The notes under the pieces were generated by a model. It was not told where the DNA came from. It made no database searches and was given only the letters and a program-made list of their open reading frames with translations. 64,000 nt of DNA from NCBI GenBank assembly GCA_036346225.1, contig JARFIW010000139.1, forward strand, positions 7,998,001 to 8,062,000, in the 5' to 3' direction. Positions 11,859-22,590 of the stretch are shown here, piece after piece. The position numbers and the translations under genes were made by a program. How positions within the stretch are numbered: the stretch's first letter is position 1; each line of letters begins with the position of its first letter. The stretch is from Platerodrilus igneus. Lineage: Eukaryota > Arthropoda > Insecta > Coleoptera > Lycidae.

Positions 11859-11899
11859 AGTAGTGCATTAACAGGACTTTTGGACCCTTATTTGCTCCA

Positions 11900-12560
11900 G
11901 CATCCTCATTTGCTCCCTCATCTGGACCAAATAGTTTTCTTCGACTAACCATTTTCATCTTCCGAGATGATTGTACCTTGTTTGGTATCAATTAATATTA
12001 GAATTTTCTCAGCTACCCGAATCTCTAGGAATGTTTTTAGATAGCGCCATCCCCCAGCGAGCTTCCCCCATTTTAAGAATTTTTACCAGCAGCGATTTCT
12101 GACAGTCCTTATAAAATATTTTAGTCATGCGATACATCAAATTAGTCTATAATTTTACGCAAAATTTGAATATGCAAACAGACCGCTCCTTACAAAGTTA
12201 CCCCTTTAAAGTCCTGAACCTCTAAATTTTGCTCTTTGCTCTATAAGCTAACTTAACAATTTCTTCGACTAGCCATTGCATCTTTCGAGATAAACCTATC
12301 TTGTTTGGTATCAATTAGTATTAGAATTTTCTCAGCTGCTCGAATTTCTACGAATTTTTTAGATAGCATTATCCCCATGGAGCTAACCCAATTTTAAGAT
12401 TTTTTACCAGCAGCGATTTCTGGCCGTCCTTATAAATTTTTTAACCATGCAATACATCACATTACTCTAGAATTTTACGTAGAATCCAAATCTGCAAACA
12501 GATTTAAAATAGGACTACTCCTTACAAAGTTTAAAACTCCCAAACCTCTAATTTTTACCT
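11900..12560. repeat. Two tandem subterminal units of element alpha
   Basis: Unit 1 (about 11900-12235) and unit 2 (about 12255-12560) both run CTTGTTTGGTATCAATTA, then TTTCTCAGCT, a TAGATAGC box, CCCATTTTAAGA and CAGCGATTTCTG, and end in AAACAGA...CTCCTTACAAAGTT. The same unit occurs at 16180-16370, 18085-18200, 27240-28300, 29465-30130 and 59460-59830. Confidence 0.85.
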
Positions 12561-12685
12561 ATCTTTATTTAACTTCATCTTTAAAACCTTTTTTTTCGCT
12601 ACCCAAGACATATCCTTTAACCAAACACTTAACGGTATTAACACAAATAAATTAAGCACGCAAAAGTTTAATAATTTATTTTATC

Positions 12686-13088
12686 TACTCCTATTTAGTT
12701 ATAATACCATTATTCATATACTTTTGAACAAGTAATAGTGTTAATAATTAAACACCGTGAGTTATGAGCGTGAGTTATAATAACTCACGCTTCCAACTTA
12801 TATTTCTATTTAATTACCTACCAAAAATATCAAAGTAGCCATGCTCATTGACATTTACATAATGTCGAACAAATTTGTACTATAATTTTTTTTAAATAAT
12901 CTTGATTACATGTGTTTATTAAAACTTGTTACTGTGCTTATAGTCGTAGATAAAGTATAGTATTCAACATACGGTAATGCCAATAACTCACTTGATGAAT
13001 TACGGCACTCGCCTTCGGCTCGTGCCGCAAACTTCATCTGCGTGAGTTATTGCCTACATTACCGTATGTTGAATAATATACTATTATC
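12686..13088. mobile_element. Foldback MITE inserted in element alpha
   Basis: Homologous flanks in elements gamma (about 28360) and delta (about 59895) read straight through TTATTT(T)ATCC, whereas alpha has about 403 extra bases between two TTATC words, which may be the target duplication. The insert contains a 115-bp hairpin at 12961-13075: outer arms TATTCAACATACGGTAATG and its complement, inner arms AATAACTCAC/GTGAGTTATT, and a CGGCAC...GTGCCG tip. No coding capacity. Confidence 0.7.
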
Positions 13089-13575
13089 CGATTTACAGTT
13101 TAATAAACTAATAGAATACAATTTTTACAAAGTATAACATTATCTTCTTAGTGTAGCCGAATCCAAGCAAGTTAAAGTAACCTGTAACAAAAAAGACATC
13201 AATGTGTATAAAAATGCCTATAACAAAAAAGAGATTAATATGCCGTTTAAAAAGAGAGGAAACGTGTTTTGGTCAATAAGACATATTGTCGTTAATCTAA
13301 CTATATGAGAATAATGTAAAACATTCCAATGTAATGTGTTTTTAATATGTAAATGGGAAGGTCAAGTTTAACGTAATTATCGCCCGAATTACATGTGAAA
13401 GTGGTGTATAATTTCTTTTTAAAAGTGTATATCTTCTCCAAACAAATACTTTAATTACATGAGGAAAGTACGCTGAATGCAAGTCAATTAATAGCAATTT
13501 AATACTGCTTACTGACCTACCTTAATTGTTTGTACAAGGAAACACAATAAAATATATACAAATATAGCAACTATC

Positions 13576-14369
13576 TTATATATTTATGTCCCATGCGTAG
13601 GTTGCTGTACTATTAGGAATGATGTACTTTTGCCGTCCTCGCCCGACAAACTAATTTTATTAAATAATTGGGTATAAAGTTGGTGTTTACATGGTTTCGT
13701 TTAAAACCTCGTACATATTTTCCAGATTACTAGAAGATGTTATAACCATATTTTTTGTGTTAAAGGATTTTACATCGGTATTCGCTTCTCCCATTTTTGT
13801 GTAAACGCCGTAGAGTTCGCAATAGACTTTTATTGCTGTATGTTGTATTCTTTTTCATTAAGTAATCGAATAAACCGCTTTTTATGCTTCCAAAGAAACT
13901 CGGACACTCCATCGTCGACACTGGCGTTCTTTATGCTATAGCTAGCCATACGGTTGTTAAACGCTGTGCTAACCATTTCTATGCCATCTTCGCCAGTAGC
14001 GGTAACTGCGGCATTTTTATGTCTGTTGCTCCTCAAGTGTGCGGCATAGGTAGTCTATTCCATTTCGAAATCGCATACTTTACACATAATTCGTGGTTGT
14101 TTCGTACAAGACCCTTTAACAGCTGGCGTAGCTGAACGTTTACGGCTTGACATACCATGCTGTTTTTCCTTGTGTCGCTGTAAGCTGTCCATTCTCGTAA
14201 AAGCGATACCGCAAGACATACAGTTTAAGTACTTTGTTGCAGACGGATGTATAAGCTTAACCCTGGACGATGTTACACCACAACATTTGTTCTGGTGCCG
14301 TTTGAGAGCATTTTTTCAGGTATAGGAAGCACCGCAAGAGTTGCATTTAAAAACGTTTGCAGGTACCAT
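13576..14369 (-). pseudogene. Zinc-finger/DNA polymerase B gene with a large internal deletion (alpha)
   Basis: Starting at the Met at 14367-14369 the frame encodes three C2H2-type zinc fingers (FKCNSCG...; LNCMSCGIAFTRMDSLQRH; MCKVCDFEME...), then a region shared with the delta gene (STAFNNRMASYSIKNA; EFLWKHKKRFI; YTKMGEANTDVKSFNTKN). Near 13690 it jumps straight into the last codons of the polymerase (KHQLYTQLFNKISLSG ... TATYAWD), ending at the TAA at 13576-13578. Compared with delta about 3 kb, including the exonuclease and polymerase motifs, is missing. Lesions: TGA in finger 1, TAG in finger 3, frameshifts near 13840 and 13625. It cannot make a working polymerase. The intron present in delta after the NANTS region is absent here. 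Confidence 0.8.
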
Positions 14370-15984
14370 TTTAGTACAAAACAAAATCCGCACTATAGCA
14401 CTTTGGTTAAACTTGTAAGCGAACTAACTTATAACTAAAGAGTTTACTCTTGCGTACCTGCTTTATGTACCCTATAGAATGCAAACCGAAGGTTTCCGAA
14501 GACAGCCGAACGAAGTTGAGGATTCAGCGGAGAATTAAATGACGTCATTTTTTACCAATCTTTACTACTCGTCCAATACATTTAGCACTTATGCATGCAC
14601 CCGGTTTGCATCGTCCATGCTGCGAATGCAGTCAGTAGAAACATCGGAAACGTCTTCCATGTTATACGGATCAGCAATCGCATCGCGTGCATATTAAAAA
14701 TCCAAAAGGGTGGTAGCACACGCACGCAAATTGGTTGCAAGTCGTGCGGTGGAAGATGCAGTGCTACTATAAACAAAAACTTAATAAAACACTTTAAACC
14801 TTTACTAAGGGAGTACCAAACTTGTTGTCTACAGAATATTTACTAATAAAGCAATTTAATTTTAAATAGCTTCTACGTCATATTTTCGGAAATGGTAGGC
14901 TTGAATATTTTCTTTGAAAACAATCGATGATTGCCAAAGACACTCGAAGAGTGCACAAACGCGGTCACTAAACCAATTAGCATTAATACCAAGTATTCCG
15001 TACTTTCGTAGGTTACTCATTTCCTACAACCAAATCTTCCGCATAGCGGTCGGTAGCACGTAATTATTTCTACAACCGGTAAGTACTCGATATCGTCCAA
15101 ACAGAGAATTAGATGCTTGATGTCTGTCAACTTCCGATTCCCTCGTAAAAGGTAGAAAAAACTCGGTCAATCATCCATCTAACTTATATTTTGACCCGCT
15201 CCCGTTCTGATAATTTCCAAACATTTTTCAAACGACAATGGGCTCAGAATTTTTAAACCTTCGAGGGATCTATAAGTCGTGATCAATTACACGTTCGAGC
15301 TACCCGTAAACTAACAGTGCGCTGTATAATACATGCATACCCCTTCTCCGCGCTATTGCTATTCTTGTAGTTGCCAGAAAAAGTCGGTCGCTTTTTTACT
15401 GTTAGGACCGCTGTAAAGCAGCATTCTATACTTTCTTTAAAGGTATAGCACATCGCGCATTTTTTTGTCTGATAATTAAATTTTGCTCATTTAGGCTTTT
15501 ACACTTTCGCATATTTAAACGCCTAATACGATCGATTAACCACTTTCGCTTATTCTAACGGAGACCACCATACATTCCGCCACACCGTTCTTTTTGAATC
15601 CAACGATCCTATGGGTTTCCGCACACTACACCTGACGTATCTTTTCTACTATTTGTTAAACAAAAACTACCAGCATTGCCATGTCTGTATGTGGATGTAA
15701 GCAAATGTTTGTGGGTGTATACGAGAATATGTAACCATATACATTAATCAGTGTAAGCTATTTTATTTAGTCCACGAAAACTACTGTTTTTCTAAACCAC
15801 AATTAATAATCGCTTTTATAGACTTAACATTTCTACCATTTCCCAATGACTGGTGCTACTACGTACATGGAAACTTTAATTTCTTATTGGAGAGAATCCT
15901 TATTCTCCCACTCACTGCTGCGTAGTTGCTTGCCTACCCCTTTTGGGGATATATGCTCGTTATAGGTTGTAAGACCCTCGGTTT
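14370..15984. other. Interior of element alpha with no gene recognised
   Basis: No polymerase, ATPase or capsid similarity was found on either strand. Short frames exist at 14595-14846 and on the opposite strand but have no family features. Confidence 0.4.
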
Positions 15985-16180
15985 TACTTAACTACACTTC
16001 GTGAGACCCCTTTAATCTTTTTAATCGTGTCTTTCTCGCTTACAATACAGTAGGACTTAGCGCCACTACCAACGAATTCTAATACTAGATCCCCATTAAA
16101 TTTGTCTTTGAATTTCCCTACAACTCTTTTGTTGACAGGTGGTATATTGTATTTATTATTCTTGGGGTAGTCACTCTTTT
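15985..16180 (-). pseudogene. Polinton-like DNA polymerase B fragment (near C-terminus)
   Basis: About 65 codons on the minus strand read SDYPKNNKYNIPPVNKR, then LVLEFVGSGAKSYCIVSEKD and IKKIKGVSRSVV, matching the polymerase of element delta at about 60430-60625 almost residue for residue and free of stops. Similarity ends abruptly at 15985. On the other side it abuts a subterminal satellite unit. It lies upstream of, and in the same orientation as, the deleted gene at 13576-14369, so it must come from another copy or a rearrangement. Confidence 0.8.
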
Positions 16181-16371
16181 AAGATAACTATATTTTGTTA
16201 GGTATCAACTAATATTAGATTTTTCTAGGGAGCCCAAATCTGTAAATAGATTTTAAATAAGACCACCCCATACAAAGTCACGCCTTTTAAAGACCCAAAC
16301 CTCTAATTTTTACCCATCTTTGTTTAACTCCATCTTTAAAACCTTTTTTTCGATACCCAAGACATATGTGT
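16181..16371. repeat. Partial subterminal unit of the Polinton-like family
   Basis: Shares GGTATCAACTAATATTAGA, the AAATCTGTAAATAGATTTTAAA box and CAAACCTCTAATTTTTACCC with the tandem units at 11900-12560. Internal part of the unit is missing. Confidence 0.75.
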
Positions 16372-18084
16372 CACGGTAATTTGATGAAAGCTACAAAGGT
16401 GGGTTCTTTAGGGTAGATACGGTGACTTTTTGCACCTCGGCTAATAAAGACTCTTCTGCAGGGGTGGATCTTGATTCCTGCTAGTAGGTCGTTAAGAACC
16501 CGAACAGACCTACAAGTAAATACAGTATAAAAGGCGCCAGAGACTTGATTAAAATGCCGAAAGAACTACGAAACCCCAAGTCCCAATGGTTTCGGATAAT
16601 ATCACACCTAAAGAGCAAAATAAGTATAACAACGGTAGCCACTACAATCATATAACTATATTTCAAAATAACTGAATTACAAGCACAAGCAATTTATCTG
16701 GAATTCAATACACAAGACAGTGGCAATGCAAATATAAACGTATTTTAATAACACACATAAAGGGTAATATATAAACCGGTATCCCACTAAAAGCAATGAA
16801 TTTAAGGTATCTTTCGCCTGTTGGCGAGTACAAATTGACATTAAACTAGCCGTAAAATGTTTCTTGCTAGTAAGTAAACTTCAAAAACACAGAGGAGAAA
16901 GGCCTTACAAAAATATACACAAATGGCTTTTCACCTACAGGTTAGCAATAAATATTAATTAATGTAAATGATTACTCACCAGAAAGCGGCATAAATTGAG
17001 CATACCTGGACGATGCAATCACTAGCTAGTGAATCGCTGTGCTCCAGTGCTGACCTGTAACATGAGTAAACACACGAACAGCTGGTGGTAGGATACCAAG
17101 AAATTGATATAGCTTACCAATAACAATGCAAAAATATAACCAGCATACGGCTAATTACACGGATTCAATCAAGAACAAACAATAAATACGCCAATACTTG
17201 TTTAACGCAACACACAATAAATACAGCAATAGGTATCACTAACTTCTAAGTATACAACCTGGAGTCTGGATCATAAATCAATGCTTTCCGCTTCCAACGA
17301 GTCTTCAGTACATAAGCCACAGAATGAAGTAATATTTAATATTGAATTTAAACGGAAATCCAAACGGATGATTAGTACAAAATTGAAGTGAGCTCACAAG
17401 GAGCATCCACGGGCTGACATAAGGATCTGTTTACATGAAACAAGATTAATACCAAGATTATGGCCAAGATTCAGGACCAGGCTTAATACCAAGCTTAAAG
17501 ACCCTGAAATAAATAATGTTAGTGCTGAAATTTCAGGAGGATATACTTTACCACAGAAGTGGGTTTCAATGTATTAATAGCTAACAAAGAGTAACTTTGA
17601 TATTCGTACACTACAAGATTCTGAAAGATAAATAATTAATATCAGAAACACAAAATATTAAAAACGTAGCTCACCTAATATAAGTAAAAGCAGGAAATAT
17701 CCGCAAGGCGGTATTGTGAGTAGAAAAATAAACGTATAAACCAATGTAATACCAAAATCTATTCCACAAATATATTATTTAATACATCCAAAACCGCTAT
17801 AAGGCGAGATGAAGATGGATGCATTAAAAGATTACTTGTCAAAGCGGCGTTCGTTGAAAGAAGAACAATGGCTTCGTCGACAGGTTCTTATCAACCACCT
17901 CCAAATTGAAGTTATCAATTTATCCAACATAAAAGGTAGTACAGACCATGAAGATCTGACCACGGAAATAATATTAAATTACATAAATAATGGCAAATGT
18001 AGAAATTTACAAAACCAACCGTTTCATATGCTTTAACCAACCATTTCCCTAAAAATTTAAAACCGCTGTGTCCCGCGAACACCA
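16372..18084. other. Interior of element alpha with no gene recognised
   Basis: Contains a 75-codon frame at 17809-18036 with no known motif and a short run of imperfect ACCAAG(A/C)TT words at 17446-17500. Nothing else seen. Confidence 0.4.
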
Positions 18085-18277
18085 CGGGGTAGCTCCCTGG
18101 GGGATGGCGCTATCTAAAAAATTCCTAGAGATTCGGGTAGCTGAGAAAATTCTAATATTAACTGATACTAAACAAAGATGAAAATGGTTAGTCGAAGAAA
18201 ACTATTTGGTCCAGATGTATGAGGAAATGTGGATGCTGGAGGAAATGTGGCGCCAAAATAACCAATTATGCACTACT
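18085..18277. repeat. Right inverted terminus of element alpha
   Basis: Reverse complement of the left terminus: GGGGATGGCGCTATCTAAAA, GATTCGGGTAGCTGAGAAAA, GGTTAGTCGAAGAAAACTAT, GGTCCAGATG, GGATGCTGG and finally ATGCACTACT at 18268-18277. The first base after it belongs to an RTE LINE. Confidence 0.8.
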
Positions 18278-19060
18278 TGCTCTTAATGAAATGGAAACGG
18301 TTCTAACAGAGAGATACGGTATGAAAATTTACAAAACTAAAACTAAAGTTCTAGTATGCAAAGGTGGGGAAAATAAATTAAAAACAAGGACACAAGTATG
18401 TAACACGAACTTACAGGAGGTTAAGGATTTCTGCTACCTAGGAAGCCAAATAACACAAGACAGGAAAAGCGCAAAAAATATAAAAGAAAGATTAGCACAA
18501 TTCGGGCTACATTTAACAAGAAAAAGCAACTAAAGTGTTCAAAGACAACAAACAGCAACAAGGAAAAGATTGCTTAAAACATATGTGTGGAGCACAGCAC
18601 TGTACGGCTGTGAAGCCTGGACAGTAGGAGAAGCGGACAAGGAAAAGGTAGAAGCCTTTGAAATGTGGTGCTACAGACGTATGATGAAGATATCATGGAC
18701 AGACAAAGTTAAGAACGAAGAGGTACTAAAAATGGTTGCGGAAGAAAGAAATATGTGAAAAACGGTAAAAAAATAGAAGAGATAGGATGATGGGCCACAT
18801 ACTACGGCATGAGGGAATAGTGCGGAATATATTAGAAGCAAAGATAGGAAAAAAGAGAAGATGAGGCAGACCTAGGTTAGACTACTGCACACAGATAGTA
18901 AAAGATGTAGGCTGTAGGGGTTTCAGGGAGATGTGTAGGCTAGCCCAGAATAGAAATCAATGGAGGTACGCATCCAACCAATCCCAAGATGGATAAACTA
19001 ATGACGAAAAAATAACTGTGCTTAAACATGATGATTATTATAAGTAACTACAAGAATTGG
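18278..19060 (+). pseudogene. RTE-clade LINE, C-terminal region and 3' end
   Basis: The plus strand encodes the region after the reverse transcriptase catalytic motif: LNEMETVLTERYG, KTKVLVCKGGEN, VKDFCYLGSQITQD, then after a frame break LKTYVWSTALYGCEAWTVGE, VEAFEMWCYRRMMKISWTD and NEEVLKMV. A further broken part (GHILRH-like, then a region ending near SNQSQDG) reaches about 19010, followed by an A/T-rich tail with TGATGATTATTATAAG. The order matches RTE/BovB-type LINEs. The 5' part is cut off by the right end of element alpha; the uninterrupted sequence of this junction can be seen in the RTE copy at about 56890 (minus strand). Confidence 0.85.
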
Positions 19061-19129
19061 TTGGGCCATATTCTCGAATAATGTTAAGTGTGTGAAAGGA
19101 TTTACTGGAAAACCATTACTTCGAAAAAA

Positions 19130-20060
19130 TGTCTAAGTGTTGGGGGATCTTGGTAGCCACAGGTTGCTTAACCCCCTTCACTGAATCTCGGTGAAATAGG
19201 GCATAAAATTAAAAAACAATATAAGGGGAACGAGCTGTATACACATGCTGTGTGAGAATTTCAGGGAACTATGTAGGCTAGCTAAGAATACAATTAAATG
19301 CAGGTACGTGTCCAACCAGTTTTTAGACGGAAAACCTAATGACGAAAAAATAAGCGCAGATAAATCTGATGATTAGTATAAACAACTAGTTGTTGGTTGC
19401 AAAATATCTACAACTAATGATGACTGTGCGAAAAGATATATTGGAAAATATATTAAATCGGTAAATGGTTGTGTTGGGGAAACTTGGCAGCCACAGGCTG
19501 CTTACCTCCCTTCACAACCACTGAAGGTCGGAGAAATAGGGTATATAATTGTGAAACAATAGAAGGTGACCGAACTGCATCTAACAAGAAAGAACAGCGC
19601 CTATGAAGAAAGACAACAGACATAGAACAAGAAGAAAATTGTTGAAAGCATATGTGTGGAGCACAGCATAGTATGCCTATGAAATACGGGCAGTCTGAAA
19701 TGCAAACAGAAAAACGGTAGCAGCCTTTTGAAATGCTGTGCTTCAGATGTATGAGGACGATAGCATGGACAGACAAGGATAATAACAAATAGGTTATAGA
19801 AATACTAGGAGAACAAGGATATCTAGGGAAAAAGATAAGAGAAATAGAAGGGCACAATACGTTCTAAGGCATTTTTGTGGAATAGTATGGGATATATTAC
19901 AAGCAGAGATATGAAAAAAGAGGTAGATGTAGACCTAGATAAGATAGTTATAGATGCAGGCTGCGCAAATTTCAGGGAAATCTGTAGGTTAGTTCAGAAT
20001 AGGAAACAATGATGGTACGCGTCTAACCAGTTCCAGGAATGAAGACCTAATGATGATGAT
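19130..20060 (+). pseudogene. Tandem RTE 3'-end remnants
   Basis: Two RTE 3'-region pieces lie in series: 19130-19380, an untranslated region with the GGCAGCC/GGCTGC-type hairpin, and 19450-20060, the same hairpin region followed by decayed coding sequence for the C-terminal domain (words such as TATGTGTGGAGCACAGCA and GGTAGATGTAGACCTAGAT) and ending in ATGATGATGAT. The composite recurs at 35985-36795. All frames are broken. Confidence 0.75.
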
Positions 20061-20079
20061 ATTTTATTAAGTATATCCC

Positions 20080-20490
20080 CGGCGGTTTAATAAGTTTAAG
20101 ATCCTTAACAGCTCTATGAGATTCCTCTCTTATTATTGAGAACCCTGTTTCTACATTCTCTTCTTGGTCGTTCTCTAACTCATCCATATCGTCTGCCTTA
20201 AATAAATCTTCTAAATATCTTTTCCATCTATCTGTTACCTCAACTTTATTTATTAGAAATTCATTATTCTAATATTTAATACCATTATATTTTCTCCAAA
20301 AAGCTTTTTAACTGCCCTGTACGTTCTGTCTGTCTTACCTACTCTCAAATCCTCTTGTATTCCCTTACAAATCTCCTCCATCCATTTATTTCTAGCTTTT
20401 CTACACTCATGTACTATCTGATTTCTAACTCTATTATATTTTTGCTTCCTTAGACTATCCAGATGTTAATTTATTTCTGTATACCTTTTC
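20080..20490 (-). pseudogene. RTE-clade LINE fragment, minus strand
   Basis: Minus-strand reading gives VRNQIVHECRKARNKWMEE, VGKTDRTYRAVKKLFGE, then VTDRWKRYLEDLF and IIREESHRAVKDLK, the linker between endonuclease and reverse transcriptase domains in RTE-type LINEs. Two adjacent stop codons and frame changes occur. It is in opposite orientation to the neighbouring RTE remnant, so it is an independent insertion. Confidence 0.65.
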
Positions 20491-22013
20491 CTGATACTAA
20501 CGGTTTATGAAAAAAAGCTACAAACTGAAAGGATCGCATTCGAAGGTGGTTTCTTGCGAAAGCGTGATATTAAACGGACTGAACAGAAAAAAACACCCTT
20601 GCTTCCTACTTCAACCTCTACTACTACATTTACACCTGAAATATTAAAATTTTATAAGTTATGTCCCATATCTTAGTAATTTCCGAGTAGTACTCTTAAT
20701 TTTTCAGTTAAGAACGATAGCTGATTTAAATAGCAAAACAAAACTGTTACTTAAACAACATTGTATAACAAAATCGGGAGAAATTCTATCTAAAGCGTCT
20801 AGAAAAGCAAACATCAGCAGAATGTTTTTGTTATTTGGTTGTACAGGACAATGGTAGTGCCGCTATAAATTGGATACGTGCTCAAACTGCGATCGTCAAA
20901 GCACAAACCGTAGCAGACTTCACGACATCTGAGATTGAATTCAGACATGCCTTTGTGTCTAAATATAGGTGGGCGCAAGTAGCTTTATTGCCTTAGTTGC
21001 ACACTTGCATCTTTCTTGTTATTATAGAATCCAGATACGAAAGAACTAATCAATATACACGTGTGCTAGCTAACATTACAATCCCATAAAATAGCTGCTG
21101 CATTTGTAATTATACCTTCAATTTGGATCTTTTGCAGCTTCGTCGCTATCAATTTAATCTCGTCTACCTCTAACGGAGCTGACTTCGCTACACATTTTTT
21201 TTCTAATACTTGAATATAATAAAGCGCTTGGCATACAAATTATTTTACACTAAATGCCTATTTCGGCTTTTAAGAGTGTGATAATCATCAATACCAAAAT
21301 TTTTAAAATCAATAAAAGCGTTGTTTAGAACAACGCTTATGATATTCTCCTCATCAGGAAGGCTTATAGCTCGGTAAAATGACTCGAAATTTGTCGATTT
21401 GGAGGAATTATTACTGACTGGGCTGAAACTTTGTAAACAGGCTTGTTATAGGGTACTATTCAACATATTAAAAGTCCCCACGTGTAGACACTATGTTGCG
21501 GACAGAGGAAGTTCCAAAAGGTCCAAAAAATTAACTTTCGCAAATAACTCGGAAAATATTAACTTTGCGGAAATTTATATAGATATCAAAATTGTAGCTT
21601 ACAAAATCCCGCACAATTTCATTTTTGATTCAAGTTTGTACAACCAAATGGAACAGAAATATAATTTTTTTAAACACCGCTAGTTTTGCGACGCAACGAA
21701 ATCGCGTACGCACGTCGCGCATTTTTCGCTAACATCTCAAAAATGGACTCTCGAATAGAGAAATGTTTTAACTAAAAGTTGTAGAAAAATTTAAAAACGA
21801 ACAATTTCGTTTTTTATTCATTTCTGTACGGCCCAAATTCGCCGAGTTATTAATTAAAAAACAATTTTTTTATGTTGGTAATGGAAGTTTTACATGTTAA
21901 AATCAGTATTAATTCTTAAAGTATAGGTCGTACATATATTGTCTAAAATGAATTCTAGAATTGAAAAATGTTCGAAATAAAAGTTTTATAAAATGTAATT
22001 ACGAAATTAGTTG
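20491..22013. other. Mostly unassigned; possible gag-like scrap at about 20850-20998
   Basis: On the plus strand a stop-free stretch reads NGSAAINWIRAQTAIV ... ADFTTSEIEFRHAFVSKY before a stop at about 20998; it looks coding and is reminiscent of retrotransposon gag, but is too short to be sure. A 94-codon frame at 21399-21683 is not recognised. The part from 21690 to 22013 is probably the 3' untranslated region of the nuclease-like gene. Confidence 0.3.
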
Positions 22014-22147
22014 TTAGTCTTCTTTTTCTTCTTCAGTTGAACTATTTGAATAGTTTTCATCCGATTCGGAATCGCCATTTCGTCAGATTCTTATTGCAAT
22101 TAACACAGAGGTCAAACATCTTAACCCTGCCTTTTTGCAGCCACATG
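22014..22147 (-). pseudogene. Nuclease-like transposon gene, C-terminal piece
   Basis: This is the end of the gene whose main part lies at 26010-27017. From the junction it reads CGCKKAGLRC and, after a frame change, DLCVNCNKN, a cysteine-rich tail, then an acidic end (NSSTEEEKED) and a TAA at 22014-22016. The reading connects across the insertion of element beta: the other side ends in TNCTGLC just before 26010. Together they give a spaced Cys cluster expected of a zinc-binding tail. Confidence 0.7.
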
Positions 22148-22364
22148 AGTAGGTAATATGGATGGTCCTTGCGCAGGGCCACCGTCACCGCGCCACTAAT
22201 GGGTTTTTAATGGGTTTTCTCATTAAAAACCCATTAGCACTAATCGCTTTTTAATGGGAAAACTCATTAAGGATGTTATCATTTTTCCTTACGTCAGATC
22301 CGCCTTATGGGATCCACCACTCGTAGCGTTTTTTCTTAGGGTATGATACACGCAGCGCCATCAC

Positions 22365-22590
22365 GCAGGCATGGATAATTTCAACAATTACAAAAAATTC
22401 GCAGATCTGGTAATAAAAATTTGCACAATAGTTTTCTTCAACTAAGCAATTTTTAGCCCCAGGCATGGCTAATTTAATTAAATTCTAATTTGAGCAAATA
22501 TTCGCACATCTGATTACAGTAATAAATAAACATTGTAATCTTAAATTTGCACAATAGTTTTCTTCAACTAAGCATTTTTTAGCTCCAGGC
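22365..22590. repeat. Left subterminal repeats of element beta
   Basis: Three starts of CAGGCATGG (about 22368, 22462, 22587) each follow TTTTTAGC(C/T)CCAGG; between them lie AATTTGCACAATAG, TTTTCTTCAACTAAGCA and TTCGCA(G/C)ATCTG. They are inverted relative to the array at 25370-25960. The last unit runs into the 3' end of the ATPase-like frame. Confidence 0.8.

Larger units (their letters stand above)
11859..18277. mobile_element. Polinton/Maverick-like element alpha, internally deleted
   Basis: Both ends carry the same inverted terminus: AGTAGTGCAT at 11859 and its reverse complement ending at 18277. Similarity continues inward for about 190 bp on each side (CCAGCATCC, CATCTGGACCAAATAG, TTTTCTTCGACTAACC, then the satellite-like unit). 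Polintons are known for 5'-AG...CT-3' ends and 6-bp target duplications. At the right end RTE coding sequence resumes at 18278 exactly, which fixes that end. The left flank (TATTTG) does not match the right flank (TGCTCT), so either the target duplication is lost or two elements were joined by recombination. Inside are a deleted zinc-finger/polymerase gene, a second polymerase fragment and a MITE. Confidence 0.65.

Noticed and set aside
16374..16384. TGTCACGGTAA as a second end of the LTR at 1674
   Set aside because: Only about 11 bases match; nothing further in resembles the arm, and no partner end was found.
22200..22290. Inverted AATGGGTTTT/AAAACCCATT words as the terminal repeats of element beta
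   Set aside because: The split nuclease frame and the hexamer duplication place the ends at 22148 and 26009, so this is only an internal short palindrome.
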